The notes beneath the pieces are model-generated. The model was not told the origin of the DNA and did not search any database. It worked only from the letters and a program-made list of their open reading frames with translations. This document shows, piece by piece, positions 52,495 to 62,530 of a stretch of 64,000 nt of DNA; positions within the stretch are counted from its first letter, which is position 1; every line of letters begins with the position of its first letter. The translations under genes were made by a program, and so were the position numbers. The stretch comes from Opitutaceae bacterium (lineage in GTDB: Bacteria > Verrucomicrobiota > Verrucomicrobiia > Opitutales > Opitutaceae). The stretch covers positions 45,664-109,663 of the forward strand of contig JAQTYQ010000011.1 in the NCBI GenBank assembly GCA_028688225.1, given 5' to 3'.

Positions 52495-53667
52495 ATGCCC
52501 GGGCACTTCACCCTGCTCAAAACTGATGCGGTCACGGCCGCCCGCCGCGGCCGGCTGACCACCCGCCACGGGGTGGTGGAGACGCCCGTCTTCATGCCGG
52601 TGGGCACGCAGGGGACGGTGAAGGCCGTCACGCCGGCGCAGTTGCAGGAGATCGGCGCCCAGATCATCCTCGGCAACACCTACCACCTGAACCTGCGGCC
52701 GGGTTCCGAACTCATCCGCGACCTGGGCGGATTGCATGCCTTCATGGGGTGGAACGGCCCCATCCTCACCGACAGCGGCGGATTCCAGGTTTTCAGCCTG
52801 GCCAAGCTGCGTCGCGTGCGCAACGAGGGCATCACCTTCCAGTCGCATCTCGACGGTGCGACCATCTTTCTGGGACCGCGCGAGGTCATGACCGTCCAGC
52901 GGAACCTCGGCTCCGACATCGCCATGGTGCTGGACGAATGCCCGCCCTGGCCGTGCGCGCGCGACGCCTGCCGGCAGGCGGTGGAGCGCAGTCATCGCTG
53001 GGCGCGCGAATGCCTGGCCGCCGCGCACGAAAGCGGCTTCCTGGCCGCCGGTCACCACGTGTTTGCCATCGTGCAAGGCTCGACCTTCGACGACCTGCGC
53101 TGCGAGGCGGCGGAAACCTTGGGGGCGCTCGATTTTTCGGGCTACGCCATCGGCGGCGTGAGCGTGGGCGAGCCCGAACCGGAGATGCTCCGGCAGGTGG
53201 CCGCCACAACGCCGCACCTGCCGGCGGACAAGCCGCGGTATACGATGGGTCTCGGCACGCCGGTGCAGCTGTTGAAGATGGTTGCCCTTGGCGTCGACCT
53301 GTTCGATTGCGTGCTGCCCACCCGCGTGGCCCGCAACGGCCTGGTGTTCACGCCCGACGGCCCGATGAACCTGCGGAACGAACGGTTTCGCGCCGACCCG
53401 CGGCCGGTCGTCGAGGGTTTGGACAATTACACCTGCCGCCATTTCTCCCGCGCCTATCTGCGGCACCTCTCGCTCGCCAACGAGATGCTGGCCGGCACGC
53501 TGCTCACCCTCCACAACCTGCATTTCTATCTCGAACTCATGGCGCAGGCCCGCGCTCACATCGCGGCGGGCGATTTCGCGGCGTGGCACCGGGGATGGAT
53601 CGACCGGTATGAGGCCGGGCTGGCGAAAAATAAAACCCGCACGACGGAGCCGTGCGGGTCGGATTGA
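52495..53667 (+). CDS. tgt: Queuine tRNA-ribosyltransferase (zinc site partly lost)
   Basis: Tgt exchanges guanine 34 of certain tRNAs for the queuosine precursor preQ1. The 390-residue TIM barrel has LTDSGGFQVFSL (catalytic Asp), VQGSTFDDLR, GYAIGGVSVGEP and FDCVLPTRVARNG (second catalytic Asp). The structural zinc motif normally CDCYTC...H reads GLDNYTC...LHNLHFY here: the last Cys and the His remain, but the first two Cys are Leu and Asn. Otherwise the protein looks intact. The minus-strand terminator of the next gene lies inside its last codons. Confidence 0.95.
   Translation: MPGHFTLLKTDAVTAARRGRLTTRHGVVETPVFMPVGTQGTVKAVTPAQLQEIGAQIILGNTYHLNLRPGSELIRDLGGLHAFMGWNGPILTDSGGFQVFSLAKLRRVRNEGITFQSHLDGATIFLGPREVMTVQRNLGSDIAMVLDECPPWPCARDACRQAVERSHRWARECLAAAHESGFLAAGHHVFAIVQGSTFDDLRCEAAETLGALDFSGYAIGGVSVGEPEPEMLRQVAATTPHLPADKPRYTMGLGTPVQLLKMVALGVDLFDCVLPTRVARNGLVFTPDGPMNLRNERFRADPRPVVEGLDNYTCRHFSRAYLRHLSLANEMLAGTLLTLHNLHFYLELMAQARAHIAAGDFAAWHRGWIDRYEAGLAKNKTRTTEPCGSD
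53626..53659 (-). terminator. Terminator of the 53688-54317 gene, inside the tgt 3' end
   Basis: ACCCGCACG (53635-53643) and CGTGCGGGT (53651-53659) form a perfect 9-bp stem with a 7-nt loop. On the minus strand it is followed by TTTATTTTT (53634-53626). It lies 28 bp after the minus-strand gene's stop and overlaps the last codons of tgt. On the plus strand the same hairpin lacks a T-run. Confidence 0.8.
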
Positions 53668-53687
53668 TGTTCGTAGAAATGCTCGGC

Positions 53688-54317
53688 TTAGAAACGCATG
53701 CGGAGGCCGATGCTGTAGTTCCACGAGTCGAGATTGCTGTTCTGCACATCGGTGTAGCCAACGCCGGCATAAACCGCCAGCGACTTGGAGTACCAATGGT
53801 TAACCTCCACCCCGTAGGTGACATCCTGGGCACTGCGGGAAGAGGTCCGGAAGTCGTCGTTGTAGACGATGCTCGGCTTGATCGAAACCAGACCGGCGGG
53901 AATCTCGACCCCGAGGGCGGCGGCCCAAATGCCGCTGTTGTCGCTCATGCCGAGGGCGTGAACCCACTGATAACCCAGGCCGATCTCGGCGAAGGGCCTC
54001 ACCTCGTTGAAGGTGGTGTAGGCCGTGGCCATCGTCGTGAGGGTGTTGCTGTGCGCCGGCACGGCGCCCCGGAGCCAGCCGTAGCTGTAGCCGGCTCCGA
54101 GATCGAGGTGGGGGGTCACAGGAACATTGGCACTGAGGCCAAGGCCGTAGGCGTTGTCGGTCAGGTGCCGGATGTCCTGGATGCCGAGATTAAAGTCAGC
54201 GTAGCGCTGGCCGAGGGTGCCGACCGGAATTCCGGTCGCGGCAGACGATTGGGCAAAGCCCGCACTGCAGGCCGCGAGGACCGCCAGTGCGAGGGTGATT
54301 TTCTTGGTTAGGTTCAT
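53688..54317 (-). CDS. Outer-membrane beta-barrel protein (paralogue 1)
   Basis: The 209-residue product has a signal peptide (KKITLALAVLAACSAGFAQ, cleavage about residue 20), then repeated amphipathic strands such as LDLGAGYSYGWLRG, FAEIGLGYQWVHALG, VTYGVEVNHWYSKSLAVYAG and a terminal aromatic LRMRF, as expected for an outer-membrane barrel of roughly eight strands. The ligand or function is unknown. It is similar in layout to the next gene upstream. ATG 54317 opens the signal peptide; a promoter and a leader hairpin lie upstream. Confidence 0.85.
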   Translation of the reverse strand: MNLTKKITLALAVLAACSAGFAQSSAATGIPVGTLGQRYADFNLGIQDIRHLTDNAYGLGLSANVPVTPHLDLGAGYSYGWLRGAVPAHSNTLTTMATAYTTFNEVRPFAEIGLGYQWVHALGMSDNSGIWAAALGVEIPAGLVSIKPSIVYNDDFRTSSRSAQDVTYGVEVNHWYSKSLAVYAGVGYTDVQNSNLDSWNYSIGLRMRF

Positions 54318-54335
54318 ATAGGTCAGGTTATTATC

Positions 54336-54354
54336 TCCCGATTTTGAGTCGGGA
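54336..54354 (-). promoter_or_regulatory. Leader hairpin of paralogue 1
   Basis: TCCCGA (54336-54341) pairs with TCGGGA (54349-54354) around a 7-nt loop, in the roughly 40-nt leader between the predicted promoter and the ATG. On the mRNA the stem sits about 19 nt before the start codon. It may stabilise the message or mask the leader; the role is inference. Confidence 0.4.
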
Positions 54355-54363
54355 AAGGTCAGC

Positions 54364-54391
54364 TCGCTAATGATTGCACGGCCACTTTCAA
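54364..54391 (-). promoter_or_regulatory. Probable promoter of paralogue 1
   Basis: Read on the minus strand, TTGAAA (54391-54386), a 16-bp spacer and TAGCGA (54369-54364) precede the gene start by 46 bp. The hexamers and spacing match the rpsL promoter (TTGCCG, 16 bp, TAGCGT). Confidence 0.5.
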
Positions 54392-54501
54392 CGAAAAACA
54401 TTCATCTCCCTCGTGACGCGGCGAGACTTCATGCGCCAAGCTTTCTGCCATCGTCGCGAAGACGGAGCGATCGAAGCCCGGGGATCGTCGCCCCTCCAAT
54501 G

Positions 54502-54578
54502 GGATCGAGAGATCCAGCCGGGACGAGGGCGTCCCGGCTCCAGTAGTCGCCAGCGTTGGAGACGCGCCGCCCTCGTCC
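54502..54578. repeat. Hairpin-rich element between the two barrel genes
   Basis: Three nested or adjacent palindromes are seen: GGATC-GAGA-GATCC (54502-54515, GNRA-type loop), a perfect 10-bp stem AGCCGGGACG/CGTCCCGGCT (54516-54539) with a 4-nt loop, and GGACGAGGGCG (54521-54531) exactly inverted at 54568-54578. The second and third compete. No gene lies in the 301-bp gap 54318-54618 apart from this element and the promoter and leader of the 54317 gene. Confidence 0.5.
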
Positions 54579-54618
54579 TGGGGCGCGCGTTTTTCGGTTG
54601 GGGCCGAAGCGTTCCAGC

Positions 54619-55269
54619 TCAGAAGAGCACCCGCACGCCCAGCGTGTAGAGCCAGGTGTCGGGCGCGTGCCGGATCTGATTGTAGCTGACCGAGGCGATA
54701 CCGCTGATCTTGGGAGTAAACCAGTAGTTGCCCTGTACGCCATACCGCCAGGTCGGATTCCGGCCGTTGCTACTGAAGGAATCACTATAACCTATGCTGT
54801 AGGTGACCGCGGCCAACTGCCCGAACGGGACCTCCAGACCGGCGCCCAGCGCCCAGTAGCTGCCGTCAATATTTGTCTTCACGCCGAGGAGGGAGGCGGA
54901 ATTCCAAGCTTCCCCGAGGGTGGCGGAAAAGTACGGTTTGCCGTATTCATCCTGGCTGTAGGCGATGACCGAGGCGCTCAGGGTATTTTCATCCCGGCTG
55001 TAGTCCGTGCCGGTCAGATGCGAATATCCATAGGCGATGGCGGCGTCAAAGCCCGGGGCCACGGGCAGATTCACGCTGCCCAAACCACCGATGGCGTTGT
55101 CCAGCCACGCGCTGTGATAGTGCTCGAGGCTCAGATCGACGCCGTAATAACGCTTGCCGATCAGGCCGGGGGATTGGTTGTCCGCCGCAGACAGGCCGGA
55201 AGCCGCGAAGAGGAGACCGCCGGCGAGGGTGACGATGATCAGAGCTCTGCAATGGTTCATAATATTCAT
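54619..55269 (-). CDS. Outer-membrane beta-barrel protein (paralogue 2)
   Basis: The 216-residue product has a signal peptide (LIIVTLAGGLLFAASGLSAA, cleavage about residue 30) followed by barrel-like strands and a terminal LGVRVLF. It shares pattern with the neighbouring gene: GLIGKRYYGVDLSLEH here versus GTLGQRYADFNLGIQD there, and FDAAIAYGYSHLTG versus LDLGAGYSYGWLRG. The two are probably an old tandem duplication. ATG 55269 is used; ATG 55260 is an alternative. The AT-rich gap upstream is shared with the divergent decarboxylase gene. Confidence 0.85.
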   Translation of the reverse strand: MNIMNHCRALIIVTLAGGLLFAASGLSAADNQSPGLIGKRYYGVDLSLEHYHSAWLDNAIGGLGSVNLPVAPGFDAAIAYGYSHLTGTDYSRDENTLSASVIAYSQDEYGKPYFSATLGEAWNSASLLGVKTNIDGSYWALGAGLEVPFGQLAAVTYSIGYSDSFSSNGRNPTWRYGVQGNYWFTPKISGIASVSYNQIRHAPDTWLYTLGVRVLF

Positions 55270-55385
55270 GGTGGGGGTGTGAACTGAGTTGATGGACCGG
55301 CCCGGCGGCAAGATGGTTCCCTTTGTGAGGTGTAAAAAATAATTCAACTCGTTCTTCTGTATATACTTGTATTCTGTTTACAGAC

Positions 55386-55391
55386 TATAAT
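55386..55391 (+). promoter_or_regulatory. Possible -10 element before the decarboxylase gene
   Basis: A consensus TATAAT lies 55 bp before ATG 55446 in an unusually AT-rich stretch (55329-55394). The nearest TTG-type -35 (TTGTAT, 55367-55372) is only 13 bp away, too short, so the -35 is uncertain. The region may serve both divergent genes. Confidence 0.35.
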
Positions 55392-55445
55392 AAAGTGTCG
55401 CGATCTCGGGTTGGAACGTCAACTTAGGCTGGATTGTCGGGAAAG

Positions 55446-56396
55446 ATGTTGGCTAACTCCCATTCCACGATGCGGATCCTTGTTACGGGCGGTGCCGGTT
55501 TTCTCGGCAGTCATCTTTGCGACCGGCTCATCAGCGACGGTCATGAGGTCGTCTGCCTCGACAACCTCTTCACCGGCCGGAAGGAGAACATCGCCCACCT
55601 GCTGGCCAATCCGCGCTTTGAATTTGTGCGGCACGATGTGGTCGATCCTTTCAAGGCCGAGGTCGACCAGATCTACAACCTCGCTTGTCCGGCCTCGCCG
55701 CCACACTATCAGTACAATCCCATCAAGACGGTGAAGACCTCGGTGATGGGCGCCATCAACTGCCTGGGTCTTGCGAAGCGCGTGAAGGCCCGCGTGTTCC
55801 AGGCCTCCACCTCCGAGGTCTACGGTGACCCGCAGGTGCATCCGCAGCCCGAAAGCTATTGGGGGCACGTCAACCCCGTGGGCCGCCGCTCCTGTTACGA
55901 CGAGGGCAAGCGCTGCGCCGAGACACTCTTTTTCGACTATCATCGGGAAAACCGGGTCGACATCCGGGTCGCGCGCATCTTCAACACCTACGGCCCCCGG
56001 ATGCTGTCCGACGACGGCCGTGTTGTTTCGAACTTCATCGTGCAGGCCCTCCGGGGTGAGCCGCTCACCGTCTATGGCGATGGCGCACAGACGCGCTCCT
56101 TTTGTTTTGTCGACGACCTCATTGAAGGCGTGGTGCGCTTCATGAAGCAGACCGGAACCGTCGGGCCGATCAACCTCGGCAATCCCGATGAATTCACCAT
56201 GCTCCGGCTCGCCGAGCTCACGCTCAAGTACGTCGGAGGGAAATCGAAGATCGTGCACAAGCCGCTGCCGGCGGACGACCCGAGGCAGCGCCGGCCCGAT
56301 ATCACGCTGGCGCGGCGCGTGCTGAAGTGGAAGCCGTCCGTCCCGCTGGAGGAAGGCCTGAAGCGCACCATCGCCTATTTCCGCGGCCGGGTATGA
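55446..56396 (+). CDS. UDP-glucuronate decarboxylase (UDP-xylose synthase)
   Basis: This extended short-chain dehydrogenase makes UDP-xylose from UDP-glucuronate for surface polysaccharide. The 316-residue product shows the NAD site [30 protein letters not shown], the catalytic [10 protein letters not shown] and [15 protein letters not shown] (YxxxK), [10 protein letters not shown] and [20 protein letters not shown], which together are typical of UDP-xylose synthases. ATG 55470 (MRILVTGG) is an equally plausible start. It diverges from the barrel genes. Confidence 0.9.
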   Translation: MLANSHSTMRILVTGGAGFLGSHLCDRLISDGHEVVCLDNLFTGRKENIAHLLANPRFEFVRHDVVDPFKAEVDQIYNLACPASPPHYQYNPIKTVKTSVMGAINCLGLAKRVKARVFQASTSEVYGDPQVHPQPESYWGHVNPVGRRSCYDEGKRCAETLFFDYHRENRVDIRVARIFNTYGPRMLSDDGRVVSNFIVQALRGEPLTVYGDGAQTRSFCFVDDLIEGVVRFMKQTGTVGPINLGNPDEFTMLRLAELTLKYVGGKSKIVHKPLPADDPRQRRPDITLARRVLKWKPSVPLEEGLKRTIAYFRGRV

Positions 56397-56505
56397 CGGA
56401 CGGTGGCCCGGCCGGGTTTTGTGCGATCAGGTTGCACGTATTCCGCCCGGCGCGGAACGGCTGGTCGACCGCGCCCAGGGACGGGGCTCGGATGGCATTT
56501 GCCAT

Positions 56506-56535
56506 TTGCCAAGCCTGTCCGGGCCAATTTAGCTT
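56506..56535 (+). promoter_or_regulatory. Possible secA promoter
   Basis: TTGCCA (56506-56511), 18 bp, TAGCTT (56530-56535) resembles the rpsL and barrel-gene promoters, but it lies only 12 bp before the secA ATG, so a transcript would have a very short leader. The 151-bp gap before secA shows no gene. Confidence 0.3.
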
Positions 56536-56547
56536 CAACCTCTTTTC

Positions 56548-59584
<3,037 letters not shown>

Positions 59585-59589
<5 letters not shown>

Positions 59590-59616
59590 ATTCCCCGCCA
59601 GAGCGGGAAATTCATT
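59585..59616. other. Stem-loop spanning the secA stop codon
   Basis: AATGAATTCCCCGC (59585-59598) and GCGGGAAATTCATT (59603-59616) pair over 14 positions with one C-A mismatch and a CAGA loop. The secA TGA (59587-59589) lies in the stem. No T-run follows on either strand. Confidence 0.5.
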
Positions 59617-59744
59617 AGGTGCCGGCGGACGGTTTCATACGCCAAACTCGTGAGAGTTTGGATTGGTTGGTCGGCGACCGCGCTGCAAACAATCCACTTT
59701 GACCCGGCGCTCGATTCCCCTCTGGATGCTTCGCGACCCTTTGC

Positions 59745-61415
59745 ATGACGACATCCGTCCTTACTTCCACTGATCCCTATGATGTGTCGCCGTCATGGTG
59801 GCGGCGGCATGCCGATTGGGTGTGGGCGGGCGGGGTCGGCGCACTCACGGCGCTGCTGAGCATCATCTCCTTTCCCCCGTGCGATGTCCCCGAGCTCGCC
59901 TATGCGTTTGCCGCGCCGACGATTTTCTGGGCTTACCGCCGGCCGTCGTTCCGGCTTTACGCCGGCACGCTGTTCGCGGCGCAGGCCGTGGCCTGGACCG
60001 CGCTGCTCTGGTGGCTGCACCACGTCACCTGGCTCGGCCTGTTCCTGCTCGGGCCGTTCATCGGCGTGTTCGTCGGCGCGTGGTATCTCGCCGTCTGGTG
60101 GGCGATGCCGCGGCTGGAGGGCCGGCCGACCCTGCTGCGCATCACGGCCCTCTTCGGCCTGGCGGGCGGGTGGGTGCTGATCGAGTGGCTGCGCACGTGG
60201 TTGCTCAGCGGCTTCCCCTGGCTGCCGCTCGCGGCCAGCCAGTGGCAGCGCACGGCGCTGCTGCAGATCGCGGCGTATACCGGCGCCTATGGCGTGTCGT
60301 TCCTGCTCATCCTTTTCAACCTGGGCTTCGCCGCCTACGGCTGGCGGCTCATGGGCGGGGTCCGGCACCAGGGGCTGCGCCGCCGCAGCCCGGAGTTCAT
60401 GGCCGTGCTCCTGGCGCTGGTCTTTGGCACCATGCTGCCGATGACCGACGCGTTCAACCGCGCGCCCTACAGCCGCAAGCTGGCCGATGTCGCCTTCGTT
60501 CAGCCCTACATCCCGCAGTCCGTGAAGTGGGACCCCACGCAGGGGCGGACCATCCTTGAAACGCTCGAAAAGGCCACGCTCGTGGCCGCGGCCAGCGAGC
60601 CCGACCTCATCCTGTGGCCCGAGGCCACCACGCCATGGGCGGTGCGCGGGGATGAAAAGGTGCGCGATTGGATCGAGTCGCTGGCCGCCCGCGCCCGGGT
60701 GCCGCTGGTGCTTGGCTCCATCGCCATCGAGAACCGGGGCCGGCCGGACGAGGCCTGGTACAACGGCGTGTTTGTGGTTGCGCCCGATCTCGGCCTGCAG
60801 ACCGCCTACTATGCCAAACGTCACCTCGTGCCGTTTGGCGAATACGTGCCGCTGCGCCGGGTATTGGGCTGGCTGAACAAGGTCGTGCCGGTCGGCGACG
60901 ATGATTTCCGCCGCGGTCTTTCGGCCGCCCCCCTGCTTGCGCCCCTGCGGCATGACTCACTCGCGTTCGGCCCGCTCATCTGCTTCGAGGATATTTTCCC
61001 GGCGCTGGCCCGCGCCGACGTGCGCAATGGCGCCGACCTCCTCTTTGTGGCGACCAACAACGCCTGGTATGGCGAGGGCGGCGCGGCCTACCAGCACGCG
61101 GCGCACTCCGTGCTCCGTGCCGTCGAGACCCGCCGGCCGGTCCTGCGCTGTGGCAACGGCGGGTGGAGCGGTTGGATCGACGAATTCGGCGTCGTGCGCG
61201 ACGTGCTCACGAACGACCGGGGCAGCATCTACTATCGCGGCGTGAAAACCCTCCCGGTGAAACGCGATGCGCGCTGGATCGGCCGCACCAGTTTCTACGT
61301 CGAGCACGGCGACTGGTTTGTGGCCGTTTGCGCGGGCCTGGTGGCGCTGGGCTTCCTCAGTCTCAGAGTGGGCAAAGCTGCCATCGAGGTTCAGAAGGCG
61401 GATGACGAGGCATAG
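59745..61415 (+). CDS. lnt: Apolipoprotein N-acyltransferase
   Basis: Lnt adds the third acyl chain to lipoproteins in the inner membrane. The 556-residue product has several N-terminal membrane spans (about residues 25-235) and a nitrilase-like periplasmic domain with the catalytic Glu in LILWPEATTPW, Lys in YYAKRHLVPFGEYVPLR and Cys in GPLICFEDIFPALAR, then a last membrane span. ATG 59745 is used. It stands alone, 155 bp after secA; the gap holds the stem-loop at the secA stop and no clear promoter. Confidence 0.95.
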   Translation: MTTSVLTSTDPYDVSPSWWRRHADWVWAGGVGALTALLSIISFPPCDVPELAYAFAAPTIFWAYRRPSFRLYAGTLFAAQAVAWTALLWWLHHVTWLGLFLLGPFIGVFVGAWYLAVWWAMPRLEGRPTLLRITALFGLAGGWVLIEWLRTWLLSGFPWLPLAASQWQRTALLQIAAYTGAYGVSFLLILFNLGFAAYGWRLMGGVRHQGLRRRSPEFMAVLLALVFGTMLPMTDAFNRAPYSRKLADVAFVQPYIPQSVKWDPTQGRTILETLEKATLVAAASEPDLILWPEATTPWAVRGDEKVRDWIESLAARARVPLVLGSIAIENRGRPDEAWYNGVFVVAPDLGLQTAYYAKRHLVPFGEYVPLRRVLGWLNKVVPVGDDDFRRGLSAAPLLAPLRHDSLAFGPLICFEDIFPALARADVRNGADLLFVATNNAWYGEGGAAYQHAAHSVLRAVETRRPVLRCGNGGWSGWIDEFGVVRDVLTNDRGSIYYRGVKTLPVKRDARWIGRTSFYVEHGDWFVAVCAGLVALGFLSLRVGKAAIEVQKADDEA

Positions 61416-61443
61416 CAATTGATACTCGCAAAACAGCCTGACG

Positions 61444-61516
61444 GGTAGGGACGGACCGCTGGGCCGTCCATGCTTCTCGGCGTGCCCAGCTCTGCTGAAC
61501 AGCAGAGCGCCCTACC
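61444..61516. repeat. Nested palindromic intergenic element
   Basis: GGTAGGG (61444-61450) is inverted at 61510-61516 (CCCTACC). Inside are GGACGG/CCGTCC (61449-61454 and 61464-61469) and a perfect 9-bp hairpin GCTCTGCTG (61489-61497) with CAGCAGAGC (61500-61508). The layout is that of a dispersed non-coding palindromic element of about 73 bp. Confidence 0.55.
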
Positions 61517-61550
61517 TCCAGATGTCAGTCTGATATGCGAACCTCGATAG

Positions 61551-61626
61551 GATGTAGGCCGGGCTTCATGCCCGACACCTATGTGCATCGACATCACACT
61601 GTCGGGCGTGAAGCCCGACCTACATC
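61551..61626. repeat. REPIN-like pair of inverted palindromes
   Basis: The 27-bp arm at 61551-61577 and the arm at 61600-61626 are reverse complements of each other at 25 of 27 positions, with a 22-bp spacer. Each arm contains its own short palindrome (GTCGGGC ... GCCCGAC type). Two inverted REP units at this spacing form a REPIN. The IS66 element begins about 28 bp later. Confidence 0.75.
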
Positions 61627-61712
61627 AACAGACCCACCACCCGCTGTTCGGGGGTAAGCGTCGCTCTGGGTGCCTCGTAGCTACGAGAGCTACGACGTGG
61701 TAGGGTGTGGTC

Positions 61713-62123
61713 ATGGTGACCAATCCCCCTGTGACGACAGAGTTGATTGAGACGGGAGAAAAGCGCGATGCCCTGGGACGGCGGCGCACGCCGAGGGAGC
61801 GCCGCACGGAGTTGCTGGCGGCGTATCGGGCCAGCGGGCTGACGCAGGTGGCCTTCGCGCGGCGGGAGGGGCTCCGGTATTCGACATTCTGCACCTGGGC
61901 GCAGGCGGAGCGGCGGGCCGGGAAGCTGTCGGTGGCCCCAGCCGGCCGGTCGCGCCGGCGGCGGGGCGTGGCGGTCCCGGCCGTGCGTTTCGTGGAGGCT
62001 TGCTTGCCTGGGCCGGGGAAGCTGCCGGTCTGCGGCCTGGAGGTGCGGCTGCCCGACGGCACGGTGATGCGGAGTGGGAGCGCGGTGGAACTGGCCGCGC
62101 TCGTCCAGGCGTTGAGGGGGTGA
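61713..62123 (+). CDS. tnpA: IS66 TnpA-like accessory protein
   Basis: The 136-residue product is the first IS66 ORF. It has a helix-turn-helix-like region (RTELLAAYRASGLTQVAFAR, then REGLRYSTFCTWAQAER) and a C-terminal CGLEVRLPDGTVMR segment ending in helices, as in IS66 ORF1 proteins. ATG 61713 is preferred to GTG 61707. tnpB starts 3 bp after the stop. Confidence 0.85.
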   Translation: MVTNPPVTTELIETGEKRDALGRRRTPRERRTELLAAYRASGLTQVAFARREGLRYSTFCTWAQAERRAGKLSVAPAGRSRRRRGVAVPAVRFVEACLPGPGKLPVCGLEVRLPDGTVMRSGSAVELAALVQALRG

Positions 62124-62126
62124 GCG

Positions 62127-62474
62127 ATGCTGGCCTTTCCGGCGGCGATCAAGATCTACGTGGCGGTGGAGCCGGTGGACATGCGCAAGTCGTTCAACGG
62201 GCTGTGGGCGGCGGCGCAGGAGCGCTTGGGCGAAGATCCGAAGAACGGAGCGGTCTTCGCCTTCATCAACAAGGGGCGCACGCGGCTGAAGCTGCTGTAT
62301 TGGGACGGCACCGGGGTGTGGGTGCTGGCCAAGCGGCTGGAAGAAGGCCGGTTCAGTTGGCCGGCGCCCTCGACCGCGGGCGCAAAGCTCGCGCTGGCGC
62401 CGGAGGCGCTGGCGCTCCTGGTCGGCGGCATCGAGCTCAAGCAGGGTTCGCTCAAGGCCTGGTATGAGCGCTGA
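62127..62474 (+). CDS. tnpB: IS66 TnpB accessory protein
   Basis: The 115-residue product is the conserved second IS66 ORF: KIYVAVEPVDMRKSFNGLWA, then VFAFINKGRTRLKLLYWDGT and GVWVLAKRLEEGRFSWP. Its exact biochemical role is not known, but it is needed for transposition in studied members. It starts 3 bp after tnpA. Confidence 0.95.
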   Translation: MLAFPAAIKIYVAVEPVDMRKSFNGLWAAAQERLGEDPKNGAVFAFINKGRTRLKLLYWDGTGVWVLAKRLEEGRFSWPAPSTAGAKLALAPEALALLVGGIELKQGSLKAWYER

Positions 62475-62530
62475 GAAAAAAGTTTCTCCGCGGGGGAACT
62501 TGTGCGGCGCGTTGTTTTCGGAGTGCGCGC

